The position numbers and the translations under genes are program-made. Shown piece by piece: positions 1 to 9,146 of a DNA stretch of 51,881 nt. The stretch covers positions 1 through 51,881 of the forward strand of contig JBDTRP010000108.1 of the NCBI GenBank assembly GCA_039931555.1, given 5' to 3'. Source of the DNA: JAENVT01 sp039931555. GTDB lineage: Bacteria; Actinomycetota; Acidimicrobiia; Acidimicrobiales; Ilumatobacteraceae. How positions within the stretch are numbered: position 1 is the stretch's first letter; every line of letters starts with the position of its first letter. The notes beneath the pieces were generated by a model. It saw only the letters and a list, made by a program, of their open reading frames with translations. It had not been told where the DNA came from and did not search any database.

Positions 1-1027
1 TCGGTGGCGTGGTCGGCGGTGTGGTCGGTGGAGTGGTCGGTGGTGTGGTCGGCGGTGTGGTCGGCGGTGTGGTCGGCGGGTTTGTCGGTGTGGTGGGCGT
101 GGTTGGGGGCGGCGTCACGGTGCAGGGAGGAACGACGACGATCTGACTATCGGCGGCCGTCGGGTTCATGCAGCCGTTCGTCTGGAGGCTGGCGGTGACC
201 TTGTAGGTTCCCGGCCCGGGGAATGCGAGACTGAATGTGTTGCCGCCCGTCAACGGGGTCGGCGCCAGGGGTGGCGAGTTCGCCGGTGCAGCCGTGTTGC
301 GCACCTCCCACGTGTATGGGCCGGCGAATGCCGGTGACGTCGTCGCTGTGTACGTCGCGACGGCCGTCGGGGCACCGTCGGTGCACAGCGTCGACGCCGG
401 CCCCGAGACGACGACGGTGCACGGCGTGCACGGGTCGATCACAAAGGTCACGCTGTCGGTCAGTGTGGGGTCGTCGCAGTCGATCGACTGCAGAACTCTG
501 ACGTTGACCTTGTACGTCGCAGCATCTGGGAAGGCGAACGAGAAGGTCGGGGTGCCGGCGGTGAACGGGTGGAGCACGACGCCGGTCGTCATGTTCGTGA
601 CCTTCCACTCGAACACACCCGCCGGACACCCCGATGGCAACAGCGCGGTCGAGAACTGCACCGAAACCGAGCCACCGACGGCAGCGCACGGCAGCGGGTG
701 AGTGTCGATCGAGAGCGCCACCTCGTCGCAGCACGGCGTGTCGCAGGTCAGCGGCAGCGTGATGGTTTGGGTGTCCGACGCCGGGAACCCGAGTACACAG
801 GACGCACTGACGGTAACCGTGCCCCCGCAGTTGCACCCCGCATTGTTCTTGTAGGTGATCGACCAGGGTTGGTTCACGCCGCCCGGCATGTTGATCGGCA
901 CGACCGGGTCGTTGCAGCAACTGACCGTCACGTAGACCTTTTCGCATCCGGTTGAGAACCCCTCGATCTGGATGCTCGTAGGTGGATTGCCACCGATCCC
1001 GGTGACGCTGGTGATTGTGACGCTCAT
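1..1027 (-). CDS. Cys-rich beta-sandwich protein with Thr-Pro tail (partial, runs off window)
   Basis: An open frame of 342 codons starts at ATG 1027 and is still open at the window edge. A Shine-Dalgarno-like GGGGAAGGG lies about 6 nt upstream. The protein has 17 cysteines, several as CC or CxC pairs (residues 37-38, 65/67, 99-100, 200/203). It contains at least two PKD-like or Ig-like modules with the rhythm 'FAFPDAATYKVNV' (about 165-177) and 'LAFPGPGTYKVTA' (about 267-279). From residue about 304 it becomes a pure TTPP repeat, a typical extracellular linker. No signal peptide is visible: the N-terminus is MSVTITSVTGIGGN. It follows the small membrane protein at 1060-1446 by 32 bp on the same strand, so the two probably form an operon. 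Family not recognised; a surface, appendage or particle protein is only a guess. Confidence 0.75.
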   Translation of the reverse strand, partial: MSVTITSVTGIGGNPPTSIQIEGFSTGCEKVYVTVSCCNDPVVPINMPGGVNQPWSITYKNNAGCNCGGTVTVSASCVLGFPASDTQTITLPLTCDTPCCDEVALSIDTHPLPCAAVGGSVSVQFSTALLPSGCPAGVFEWKVTNMTTGVVLHPFTAGTPTFSFAFPDAATYKVNVRVLQSIDCDDPTLTDSVTFVIDPCTPCTVVVSGPASTLCTDGAPTAVATYTATTSPAFAGPYTWEVRNTAAPANSPPLAPTPLTGGNTFSLAFPGPGTYKVTASLQTNGCMNPTAADSQIVVVPPCTVTPPPTTPTTPTNPPTTPPTTPPTTPPTTPPTTPPTTPP

Positions 1028-1059
1028 GAGCTGCCCTTCCCCGTATGCCCGACTGCTGA

Positions 1060-1446
1060 CTACGCCGTGTTGCTCCCGCATCCGCACCCGCGTCGCTGCG
1101 GCGTCGTGCCAGCGGCGGGCAATACCCTGGCTGTCCCAACGCCCCCGCGCCGGTGCATCGCGTACGCGAGCGTGTGCGCCAACGCCACGCCGCTGAAGAG
1201 GACGGCTATCACCGTCGCCGCGGCGAGCAGAACAACCGGTGTCGGGCGTAGTTGGGCCAGGGCGACGACCAACGCCCACGCCACGATGAACGACACCGCG
1301 CTGATGGTCATGCACCGCGTGCAGCGACCGAGCTTGGCCTCGAACTTCTGCTGCAGTCTGATCCCGAGAGCCGACCGCCCGATGTCGGCCCTCGCGAGCG
1401 ACGCGTCGAACGGCCTGGCTGCTCCATCCACATGTCGGTGATCCAT
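1060..1446 (-). CDS. small two-TM membrane protein with CxxC motif and GCGCG tail (DUF3624-like)
   Basis: From ATG 1446 the protein is 128 aa; an in-frame GTG at 1476 is an alternative start. The N-terminal third is soluble and ends in 'KLGRCTRCM', a CxxC motif that I recall from the DUF3624 family. Two hydrophobic helices follow ('AVSFIVAWALVVALA' and 'VLLAAATVIAVLFSGVALA'). A basic loop leads to a C-terminus reading RRGCGCGSNTA. Four clustered cysteines in a membrane protein suggest metal binding, redox chemistry or modification. It precedes the Cys-rich gene at 1027 by 32 bp, so joint function is plausible. The family assignment is from memory of the motif and is tentative. Confidence 0.6.
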   Translation of the reverse strand: MDHRHVDGAARPFDASLARADIGRSALGIRLQQKFEAKLGRCTRCMTISAVSFIVAWALVVALAQLRPTPVVLLAAATVIAVLFSGVALAHTLAYAMHRRGGVGTARVLPAAGTTPQRRGCGCGSNTA

Positions 1447-1594
1447 GATCGTGATGTGCGGGAGGATACACCACACCGAGTGGTGCTCAATTCAACAATC
1501 GGTGACCCGGTTGTAAGACCATCACCGTGTTCTCAGCCCGTGCCGGATGGTGGCCCGCGTGCCATGATCGGGCGGGATCCGAGTCGAGGGGGAC

Positions 1595-2695
1595 GTGATG
1601 ACGAAGTCATATCCGGTGCAGCCCGAACAACTGACCAACGAGTGGTTGACCACCGCGCTCACCGAGTCGGGGGCACTCATCGCGGGGCGTTCGGTGACCG
1701 ACTTCGCGGTGACCAACGTCGGCGCCGGCATCGGCCTGCTCGGGCTCGTGGTGCGAGTGAGCATCAGCTACGACGGCGATGGGCCTGCACCTGGCCCCGA
1801 GTCGATCGTGGTCAAGTTCGCCACGCCGGTCGAGGCCAATCGAGCGGTGGCGATGAACACCCGCATGTACGAACGCGAGGTCACGTTCTTCAACGATGTG
1901 GCGCCGTCGGTCGACGTGCCGATGCCGGTCTGCTACTACGCCGCGGTCGACACCACCACCGGCGAGAACATCGTCGCCCTCGAAGACCTGAAGGCGTATC
2001 GATGTGGCGACCAGGTCGACGGCGTCGGGGCCGACGAGGCCAAGCTGATCATCGACGCCATCGCGCCGCTGCACGCTGCGTTCTGGGGACGCACTGATCA
2101 ACCGTTGCTCGATGACGCGATGCGCATCGACACCTCCTACGTCGAGGCATTCCCCCCGAGCTTGGACATGACATGGGAGAACTGTGTGAAGCTGTTCCCG
2201 CACGCGATCGCCGCCGACGTGCTGCCAGAAGTGAGCCGGTACGTCGACGGCTTACGCGGCGTGATGAAGCTGATGGGCCAACGTACCCAGACGTTCGTGC
2301 ACGGCGACGTGCGACTGGACAACGTGATGTTCGGCACTGGCGACCAGCACCCGGTCATGCTCGTCGACTGGCAGGCGGTGATGGTGTCGAACCCGGCTCA
2401 TGACCTGTCGTACATGCTGTCGCAGAGTCTCGACGTCGACGTGCGGCGGGCCCACGAGGCGGAGTTGGTCGAGTACTACCACGATGCGCTCCTGCGCAAC
2501 GGCGTCACCGACTACAGCCTCGAGCAGTGCTACGACGACTACGACGTCGGAGTTCTGTTCCTGTTCTCGTACCCGTTGATCATCGGTGGGTTCTGCGACA
2601 TGAGCCCCCGCGCCGTGCAGTTGGCCGAGGCCGTGTTGCAGCGTTCGTCGGCAACGGTCAGCGATCGCAAGCTGCTGCGGCTCCTCGACGCCTGA
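1595..2695 (+). CDS. APH/ecdysteroid-kinase-like phosphotransferase
   Basis: The product is 366 aa; GTG 1595 and ATG 1598 are adjacent candidate starts behind a GAGGGGGA ribosome site. It has the aminoglycoside-phosphotransferase fold: a kinase-like N-lobe with 'IVVKFA' (about 71-76), the catalytic loop HGD at 236-238 with N243, and the metal-binding 'LVDWQ' (D258). The family phosphorylates hydroxyl groups of small molecules with ATP, in the cytoplasm. Actinobacterial paralogues often lie near lipid or steroid catabolism genes, but no such neighbours are seen here. The substrate is therefore unknown. It stands alone, with the secreted protease converging on its 3' end. Confidence 0.85.
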   Translation: MMTKSYPVQPEQLTNEWLTTALTESGALIAGRSVTDFAVTNVGAGIGLLGLVVRVSISYDGDGPAPGPESIVVKFATPVEANRAVAMNTRMYEREVTFFNDVAPSVDVPMPVCYYAAVDTTTGENIVALEDLKAYRCGDQVDGVGADEAKLIIDAIAPLHAAFWGRTDQPLLDDAMRIDTSYVEAFPPSLDMTWENCVKLFPHAIAADVLPEVSRYVDGLRGVMKLMGQRTQTFVHGDVRLDNVMFGTGDQHPVMLVDWQAVMVSNPAHDLSYMLSQSLDVDVRRAHEAELVEYYHDALLRNGVTDYSLEQCYDDYDVGVLFLFSYPLIIGGFCDMSPRAVQLAEAVLQRSSATVSDRKLLRLLDA

Positions 2696-2712
2696 TGCGC
2701 CTCGGGCTCCGG

Positions 2713-5433
2713 CTATGACACCGGGCCTGTCGCGAACCAGCCGTTGATGTCGGCGAGGAGGTAGGCGGTTGCCGACGAGTGGAGGCAGATGTTGCCGTCG
2801 GCCGAGACCGGGGTGATGACGGCGTTGGGGACGGTCTGCCCGGCGGTGTAGTTGAGGTTCGACGTCAGCGGGCGTTGGCCGCACGGGTAGACAGTGACGA
2901 AGCCGGCCTCGCTCGGGCCGACCACCGTGACGTTCAGCGACACCGCAGCGACACCCGACACCGGAACGCCGGCGTCGCCGGTGATGTGAACCTGGAGGTC
3001 GCCGTACGGCTGCTGGTTGACCGTCATCGCACCCTGTGTTTGCTCGGGCCGCGTATCGAAGAGGCGCGCGGGTGCGACCGGCATGAGGCCGGTGCCGGTG
3101 GCGAACCAGCCGTTGATGTCGGCGAGGAGGTAGGCGGTTGCCGACGAGTGGAGGCAGATGTTGCCGTCGGCCGAGACCGGGGTGATGACGGCGTTGGGGA
3201 CGGTCTGCCCGGCGGTGTAGTTGAGGTTCGACGTCAGCGGGCGTTGGCCGCACGGGTAGACAGTGACGAAGCCGGCCTCGATGGGGTCGACGACGGTGAC
3301 GTTCAGCGAGACACCCCCGACACCCGACGGCGGAACGCCGGCGACACCGATGATGTGTACCTGGATGTCGCCGTACGGCTGTTGGTCGACCGGTACGACA
3401 CCTTGTGTCTCGCCCGGCCGGGTGTCGAAGAGGCGCGCGGGTGTGATCGGCGTGAGGCCGGCGCCCGTCGGGAACCAGCCGTTGATGTCGGCGAGGAGGT
3501 AGGCATCGGCGGAGGAGTAAAGGCAGATGTTGCCGTCGGCCGAGACCGGGGTGATGACGGCGTTGGGGACGGTCTGCCCGGCGGTGTAGTTGAGGTTCGA
3601 CGTCAGCGGGCGTTGGCCGCACGGGTAGACAGTGACGAAGCCGGCCTCGATGGGGTCGACGATGGTGACGTTCATCGAGACGGCTCCGACACCACTGACG
3701 GGTACTCCGGCGACTCCGGTGACCCGGAGCGTCAGCACGTTTGCTCCCCCGTACCGCAGTTGGCGAACCCGAACGGCACCTTGCGCCTCGCCGGGGCGGG
3801 TGTCGAAGACACGTTGCGGCGACAGGGCCCTGAATGCGGCCGGCGGGGCGAGCGACGCGCTGTTCTTCGACGGTGTCAGCGAGACCTGAGCGCTGAGCGC
3901 GCCGATGCCGGTCGCGTTGATTGCTGCCATACGGAAGTCGTACGTGGTGCCGTTGATCAGGTTCGTGACCGTCGCGCTCGTCGCCGGCGACGTCCCGTCG
4001 GCGAACGTCGACCACGGATCGCCGGCCGCCCTCACCTGCACGGCGTAGTCGGTGATCGGCAGCGAGTCGTCGGACCACGGCGCCTGCCACGTCAACGCGA
4101 CGAGTTCATCGCCGACGGTACCGGCGAGCGCCCACGGTGCGTTCGGCGCCGAGGTGGCACGTGGCCCCGTGAGGTAGAGCAGTTTGTTCGGGTCCCCGCC
4201 GTAGGTTGCCGTCAAGGCGTTGGGTGTCGCCGCCGCATCGAGGGCTGCCCACACCTGGGCGGGCGATGCCAGGTGGGATCCCTGCAGCAACCGGACCACC
4301 GCCCCGGCGACGTGTGGCGTTGCCATCGATGTGCCGCTGAGCACCATGGATGCGGAGTCAGTGGTGTTCCACGCCGACAAGATGCTGGAACCTGGCGCGA
4401 ACAGGTCGTTGCACGGTCCGTAGTTGGAGTACGCGGCGACACCATCGTCGATCTGCGACGCACCGACCGTGATCGCGGCTGCGACTCGAGACGGGCTGAA
4501 CGTGCACGAGTCGGATGACGCGTTGCCGGCGGCAACCACGACGGTCACGCCGTCGGCGATGACGGCGTTCACGGCAGCATCCAGTGCGTCGGAGGGCTGG
4601 CCGCCGAGGCTCATGTTGGCGACAGCGGGCACGCCGGCGGCGTGGTCGGAGATGATCCAGTCGAGCCCGGCGATCACCGCCGAGGTGGTCGTGCTGCCGC
4701 TGCACGCGAAGACCTTCACCGGGATCAGCGAGACACCCTTGGCAATCCCGAACGTGGTGCCGCCGATGGTGCCGGCGACATGTGTGCCGTGACCGTTGCA
4801 ATCCTCGATGCCGGTCGCATCGCCGAAGTCGACGTACATCCCTCGCACGATCCTGCCGGCGAACTCACGATGGCTGCTGCGGATCCCTGAATCCACGAGG
4901 TAGGCGTTCACTCCGCTGCCGTTCGTCTCGTACGAGTAGGTGGTGCTCAGCGGCAGGGCGCGCTGGTCGACGCGGTCGAGACCCCACGGCGCGCCGCTCT
5001 GCTCGCTCGTCAGGGTCACGATGGAGTCCGGCTCGATTGACGTCACGTTCGGGTCCCGTCGCAGCCGGCGCACGTCGTCCCCCGACAGCGTGGCGGTGAA
5101 GCCGTTGAGCGCATGGTTCCAGACGGTGTCGACGCTGTCGCCGTGTGCCCCCTCGGTGACCACCGCGGCCTGCAACGACTGCCTGGTGCGGAGGCGAACG
5201 ATGTAGCGCGGTGTTGGCCCGGGCAGCTGTGGATCGGAGTTGCCGGGTTCAGCGACGGCGACGAATCGGTGGCCGGCATCGGCTGTGTCGATCGGTGCGC
5301 GTGCCTGCGCGGTCGCCGCAGAGCCGGCCAAGCCGGCCACAAGGAAGGCTGCGGCGGCGACAACAGCGGTTCGGCGGTGTGAGTGGGCAGTCACGCCCGG
5401 CAATCGAGGCGAAACAGTGCACCGAACTCTCAC
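2713..5433 (-). CDS. secreted subtilisin-like serine protease (S8) with FN3 and three tandem C-terminal repeats
   Basis: 906 aa from GTG 5433, chosen because GAGGAGG lies 9 nt upstream. Order of parts: a signal peptide with hydrophobic core at about 23-42; an I9-type inhibitor propeptide (about 75-140); a peptidase S8 domain with D181 ('YLVDSGI'), H215 ('NGHGTHVAG'), oxyanion N304 ('AAGN') and S369 ('GTSMATPHVAG'); a fibronectin type III domain (about 432-521); and three 123-residue repeats (about 533-906), each starting with an 'R(L/V)FDTRPG' type motif and ending with 'LLADINGWF'. The repeats contain paired cysteines ('YPCGQ', 'GNICL') and resemble extracellular modules of other actinobacterial secreted enzymes. 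The protein is likely exported and autoprocessed. No transpeptidase or sorting motif is seen at the C-terminus. Confidence 0.93.
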   Translation of the reverse strand: MRVRCTVSPRLPGVTAHSHRRTAVVAAAAFLVAGLAGSAATAQARAPIDTADAGHRFVAVAEPGNSDPQLPGPTPRYIVRLRTRQSLQAAVVTEGAHGDSVDTVWNHALNGFTATLSGDDVRRLRRDPNVTSIEPDSIVTLTSEQSGAPWGLDRVDQRALPLSTTYSYETNGSGVNAYLVDSGIRSSHREFAGRIVRGMYVDFGDATGIEDCNGHGTHVAGTIGGTTFGIAKGVSLIPVKVFACSGSTTTSAVIAGLDWIISDHAAGVPAVANMSLGGQPSDALDAAVNAVIADGVTVVVAAGNASSDSCTFSPSRVAAAITVGASQIDDGVAAYSNYGPCNDLFAPGSSILSAWNTTDSASMVLSGTSMATPHVAGAVVRLLQGSHLASPAQVWAALDAAATPNALTATYGGDPNKLLYLTGPRATSAPNAPWALAGTVGDELVALTWQAPWSDDSLPITDYAVQVRAAGDPWSTFADGTSPATSATVTNLINGTTYDFRMAAINATGIGALSAQVSLTPSKNSASLAPPAAFRALSPQRVFDTRPGEAQGAVRVRQLRYGGANVLTLRVTGVAGVPVSGVGAVSMNVTIVDPIEAGFVTVYPCGQRPLTSNLNYTAGQTVPNAVITPVSADGNICLYSSADAYLLADINGWFPTGAGLTPITPARLFDTRPGETQGVVPVDQQPYGDIQVHIIGVAGVPPSGVGGVSLNVTVVDPIEAGFVTVYPCGQRPLTSNLNYTAGQTVPNAVITPVSADGNICLHSSATAYLLADINGWFATGTGLMPVAPARLFDTRPEQTQGAMTVNQQPYGDLQVHITGDAGVPVSGVAAVSLNVTVVGPSEAGFVTVYPCGQRPLTSNLNYTAGQTVPNAVITPVSADGNICLHSSATAYLLADINGWFATGPVS
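2734..3650. repeat. three tandem 369-bp coding repeats in the protease gene
   Basis: Repeat units begin at 2734, 3103 and 3472 (marker GAACCAGCC), a period of exactly 369 bp or 123 codons. About 170 bp in each unit are almost identical at the nucleotide level, including third codon positions. The rest of each unit is more diverged. This points to recent duplication or gene conversion between units. Confidence 0.9.
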
Positions 5434-5573
5434 TTGCGCCGCCTCCTCTTCTACCGGCAGCCGCCCCGACGAAGGGGTGTGAGATCAGGATGCGCTCATT
5501 CGGTGGGCCGGTCCGGAGTCGTTGGGCCGCGTTTGACCGCCGTTGGTCCCAACACGACCACTGGGTGTGAGAA

Positions 5574-5807
5574 TTAGATCGAAGCGACCGCGCCCCGGTA
5601 CACGCGGCGGGCCGCCAGCACCGAGACGGCCGAGACAGCCAACAGCGAGAGCGCGATCACCAGCTCCAGGGCGCCACTGCCGCCATCGGGATCCCAACCC
5701 GTGAGCGCCTCGATCCACTCTCGGCTGAACAGCGTGACCACGAACAAGGACAGGCCGATCACGGCAGTCGTCGCTTCGAACCAGAATCGGGCGGGGAGGT
5801 GTTTCAT
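5574..5807 (-). CDS. small two-TM membrane protein, unknown function
   Basis: 77 aa from ATG 5807. Two hydrophobic segments (about 11-27 and 47-66) flank a short loop rich in D and G ('DPDGGSGALE'), with a basic C-terminus. The start is preceded by TAAGCT and a 6-nt gap, the leaderless arrangement seen elsewhere in this window. It lies between the protease gene (same strand, about 140 bp away) and the divergent BNR gene. Similar two-helix proteins are common in actinobacteria and have no known role. No motif allows a functional call. Confidence 0.65.
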   Translation of the reverse strand: MKHLPARFWFEATTAVIGLSLFVVTLFSREWIEALTGWDPDGGSGALELVIALSLLAVSAVSVLAARRVYRGAVASI

Positions 5808-5853
5808 CGGTCCAGCTTATGACGACGAGCCTGTCGAGTGAAAGGATTCGGCC

Positions 5854-8800
5854 ATGCCGACTGTCGATCCGAAATTTCTGAGTCAGATTCGCTATCGCTG
5901 CATCGGCCCGACCCGTGGCGGTCGGGTCGTGGCCGTGGCCGCCGATCCGAAGCGTCCGGCGGTGTTCTACTTCGGCGCGGTTGCGGGCGGCGTGTGGAAG
6001 AGCGACGACGCCGGTCAGTACTGGGAGAACGTGACCGACGGCTTCCTCACCACCAGTTCGATCGGCGCGCTGGCGGTCGCACCCTCCGACGGCAATGTGA
6101 TCTACGCCGGTACTGGCGAGACAACGATCCGCATCGACGTCACTCATGGCGACGGCATGTACAAGTCGACCGACGCCGGTGTCACCTGGCGTCACATCGG
6201 CCTCCCCGAGTCGCGTCACATCGGCGAGATCCGGGTGCACCCTGACAATGCCGATGTCGTCTACGTCGCGGCACTCGGGCACGCCTCGAAAGACAATCCC
6301 GAGCGTGGCCTCTACCGGTCGCGTGACGGAGGGGAGCACTGGGAGCTCGTGCTGCACGTCAGTGATCGCGCCGGCGCCGTCGATGTGTCTCTCGACCCGA
6401 ACAACCCCCGGATCATCTTTGCCACCATGTGGCAGACCCGCCGCAACTTCTGGTCGATCAACAGCGGAGGCCCGGACAGCGGTCTGTGGCGTTCGCGAGA
6501 TGGTGGCGACACGTGGGAGAACATCAGCCATCACCCCGGCATGCCCGAGGGCACTCTTGGCAAGATCGGCGTCTCGGTGTCGCCGGCGCGCTCGGGCCGA
6601 GTGTTCGCAATGGTCGAAGCCGAAGGCCGCCGGCGTGGCCTCTACCGCTCGGATGACTTCGGCGAGACGTGGGAGAAGGTGTCGTCGAACCCCGACCTCG
6701 GCTGGCGGCCGTGGTACTACCAGCACGTCATCGCCCACCCCACCGCCGCCGACGAGGTGTTCGTGATGAACATGAAGGCGTGGCGGTCGATCGACGGTGG
6801 CAAGACGTTCGTCGAGTTCCACACGCCCCATGGCGACAACCACGCCTTGTGGATCGACCCGGCAAACCCCGACCGCATGATCGGCTGCGACGACGGCGGC
6901 GCGTGGGTGTCGTTCAACGCCGGCGCGTCGTGGTCCACGATCTACAACCAGCTGACCGCGCAGTTCTACCACGTGGCCACCGACGACCAATTTCCGTACA
7001 TGGTGTACGGATCGCAGCAGGACAACTCGAGCATCGCCGTGCCCAGTCAGGACGGTCGGGGCGCGATCAACTGGGCCGATTGCTACGCACCGGGTACCGC
7101 CGAGAGCGGGTATGTCGCGCCCAAGCCCGGCGATCCGAACATCGTCTTCGTCGGTGCGATCGGCAGTTCGCCGGGCGGTGGGGAATCGCTGCAGCGCTAC
7201 GACCACACCACCAAGCAGATCCAGCTCGTCAACGTGTGGCCAGAGGCCTACCACGACGGCAACACGGCCGAGGTCCGGTTCCAGTGGACCTACCCGATCG
7301 TGTTCTCACCGCACGACACCACTGTGCTGTACACGGCGGGCAACAAGGTGTTCCGCACGACCGACGAGGGGCACAGCTGGCAGACCATCAGCCCCGATCT
7401 GACCTACGCCGACCCCGAGACCATGGGCGTCTCCGGACCCCTCACGATGGACACCGCCGGCGCCGAGATGTACGCCACGATCTTCTCCTTGATGGTGTCG
7501 GCACACCAGCACGACGTGTTGATGACGGGGTCCGACGACGGGTTGGTGCACGTGTCGACGAACGACGGTGGCGACTGGGCCAACGTCACGCCCCCTGACC
7601 TGCCGAAGTTCTCGCAGGTGACGATGATTGCCGAGTCGCCACACACGCCGGGCACCGTCTACATGACTGTGGCTCGTCACAAGATGGGCGACTACGCGCC
7701 GTACGTCTACCGCACCGGCAACCTCGGCACCACGTGGGAGCGGATCGACGCGGGGTTGCCTCAGCACGAGTTCTGCCGCGTCATCCGCGAGGACCCGAAC
7801 CGCCAAGGCCTGCTCTACGTGGGTACCGAGCTGGGCATCCACGTGTCGTTCGATGACGGCGCCAGCTGGCAGTCGCTGCAGTGCAACCTCCCGGTCACAC
7901 CGATCTACGACTTCGTCGTGAAGGACACCGATCTCGTTGTCGCGACACATGGGCGTTCGTTCTGGATCCTCGACGACCTCACACCCCTGCATCAGATGCA
8001 CGATGAGTTGCTGACCGCCAGCAGGTACCTGCTGAAGCCACGCGACGCGGTCCGCGTCCCTCCCCACATCGCCGCGGCATGGGGCGGTACGCCGGGTGGC
8101 AAGAACTATCACGTGACCACGGGCCAGAACGCCACGTTCTACCTCGACGAGCTCGAGACCGGTCACACCCGCAAGCGGGTGCTCGATGCCGGTACCGATC
8201 TCGAGCGAGGAGTTCGCATCACGTACTTCCTCGACGAGGCCGCGGTCGGCGAAGCACGCCTGACCATCGCCGACGCCGACGGCGAGAAGATCGAGACGTT
8301 CTCGAGCCTGATTCCCGTCGAGAAGAAGGATCGGGACGGGTTGTACATCACCGCCGCGGCAGGCATGAACAGCTTCCAGTGGCCGATGACGTATCCGCGT
8401 GGAGCCAAGATGGTCGACACCGAGTTCCACAAACGACCGGACGGGCCGCTCGCAAAGCCCGGGGTGTACTCGGCAACGCTGACGGTCGGCGACTGGTCGA
8501 TGACCCAGTCGTTCGAGCTGCTGAAGGATCCGCGGATCGCCACCAGCGACGCCGACCTGGCCGAACAGTTCGATCTGCAGATCCAGATCCGCGACAAGTT
8601 GTCCGAGATCGTCACCGGCGTGAACACGATCAGGTCACTGCAGGGTCAGCTCCACGCGTGGGCCAAGCGGTTGTCCGTCAGCGAGGTCGCCGCGTCGGAT
8701 GCAATCACCGCGACCAAGGCACTCATCGATCGGCTGACGGCCGTCGAACATGAGCTCGTGCAGGTCGAGTTCACATCCGACGGCGACACGCTGAACTACC

Positions 8801-9009
8801 GCGAGAAGGTGTTCGAGAAGCTGAGCTCGCTGCCCGCCGTCGTGGGCAGTGCCGATACTCGGCCCACCACCCAGTCGTATGCCGTGTTCGACAAGCATGC
8901 CGCCGAGGCCGACGCTCAGCTTTCGGCGTTGGCGGCGCTGGTCGACGGCGAGCTCGCCCAGCTGAACGCTCAGCTCGCCGAGCTCGACCTGAGCATCGTC
9001 GGCACCTGA
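5854..9009 (+). CDS. large BNR/Asp-box (VPS10/sortilin-like) beta-propeller protein
   Basis: 1051 aa from ATG 5854 with the ribosome site GAAAGGA. About eleven Asp-box motifs of type S/T-x-D-x-G-x-x-W are visible across the first 700 residues ('KSDDAGQYW', 'KSTDAGVTW', 'RSRDGGDTW', 'RSDDFGETW', 'RTTDEGHSW', 'VSFDDGASW'). They imply one or two seven-to-ten-bladed propellers. The segment from about 715 to the end lacks Asp boxes; it contains a beta-rich region and then a helical tail (about 900-1051). Databases usually call such proteins glycosyl hydrolase or sortilin-like, but no glycosidase catalytic residues can be identified. No signal peptide is seen, which is unusual for Asp-box proteins. 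Function unknown. Confidence 0.85.
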   Translation: MPTVDPKFLSQIRYRCIGPTRGGRVVAVAADPKRPAVFYFGAVAGGVWKSDDAGQYWENVTDGFLTTSSIGALAVAPSDGNVIYAGTGETTIRIDVTHGDGMYKSTDAGVTWRHIGLPESRHIGEIRVHPDNADVVYVAALGHASKDNPERGLYRSRDGGEHWELVLHVSDRAGAVDVSLDPNNPRIIFATMWQTRRNFWSINSGGPDSGLWRSRDGGDTWENISHHPGMPEGTLGKIGVSVSPARSGRVFAMVEAEGRRRGLYRSDDFGETWEKVSSNPDLGWRPWYYQHVIAHPTAADEVFVMNMKAWRSIDGGKTFVEFHTPHGDNHALWIDPANPDRMIGCDDGGAWVSFNAGASWSTIYNQLTAQFYHVATDDQFPYMVYGSQQDNSSIAVPSQDGRGAINWADCYAPGTAESGYVAPKPGDPNIVFVGAIGSSPGGGESLQRYDHTTKQIQLVNVWPEAYHDGNTAEVRFQWTYPIVFSPHDTTVLYTAGNKVFRTTDEGHSWQTISPDLTYADPETMGVSGPLTMDTAGAEMYATIFSLMVSAHQHDVLMTGSDDGLVHVSTNDGGDWANVTPPDLPKFSQVTMIAESPHTPGTVYMTVARHKMGDYAPYVYRTGNLGTTWERIDAGLPQHEFCRVIREDPNRQGLLYVGTELGIHVSFDDGASWQSLQCNLPVTPIYDFVVKDTDLVVATHGRSFWILDDLTPLHQMHDELLTASRYLLKPRDAVRVPPHIAAAWGGTPGGKNYHVTTGQNATFYLDELETGHTRKRVLDAGTDLERGVRITYFLDEAAVGEARLTIADADGEKIETFSSLIPVEKKDRDGLYITAAAGMNSFQWPMTYPRGAKMVDTEFHKRPDGPLAKPGVYSATLTVGDWSMTQSFELLKDPRIATSDADLAEQFDLQIQIRDKLSEIVTGVNTIRSLQGQLHAWAKRLSVSEVAASDAITATKALIDRLTAVEHELVQVEFTSDGDTLNYREKVFEKLSSLPAVVGSADTRPTTQSYAVFDKHAAEADAQLSALAALVDGELAQLNAQLAELDLSIVGT

Positions 9010-9020
9010 CCGGTCGTTGC

Positions 9021-9069
9021 CCTGTGGAGTCTTTGAGGCCCATACGGGTACCTCGAAAGACTCCACAGG
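9021..9069. terminator. long inverted repeat downstream of the BNR gene
   Basis: The arms CCTGTGGAGTCTTT (9021-9034) and its exact complement (9056-9069) form a 14-bp stem, extended by GAGG/CCTC inside. It starts 12 bp after the BNR stop. There is no T-run, so it could be an intrinsic-like terminator, an mRNA-stabilising hairpin or a REP-type element. Confidence 0.6.
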
Positions 9070-9146
9070 TTGCAGGTCGATGCGACACTGCGCCTGGAGT
9101 CCGTCGACGCATCGGCCCCGCAGCGGCGCGACCTAATGTCGAGGCC

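Noticed and set aside
147..1139. Long reverse-strand frame of Arg/His-rich protein over the Cys-rich gene
   Set aside because: Composition is that of an out-of-frame shadow; the frame from ATG 1027 gives a coherent protein with repeated motifs.
2734..3650. Possible CRISPR-like direct repeats
   Set aside because: Period of 369 bp inside a coding gene with no spacers or cas genes; these are protein-domain repeats.
2252..4090. Arg/His-rich frame with internal repeats overlapping the protease gene
   Set aside because: The repeats are the 369-bp coding repeats read in another frame.
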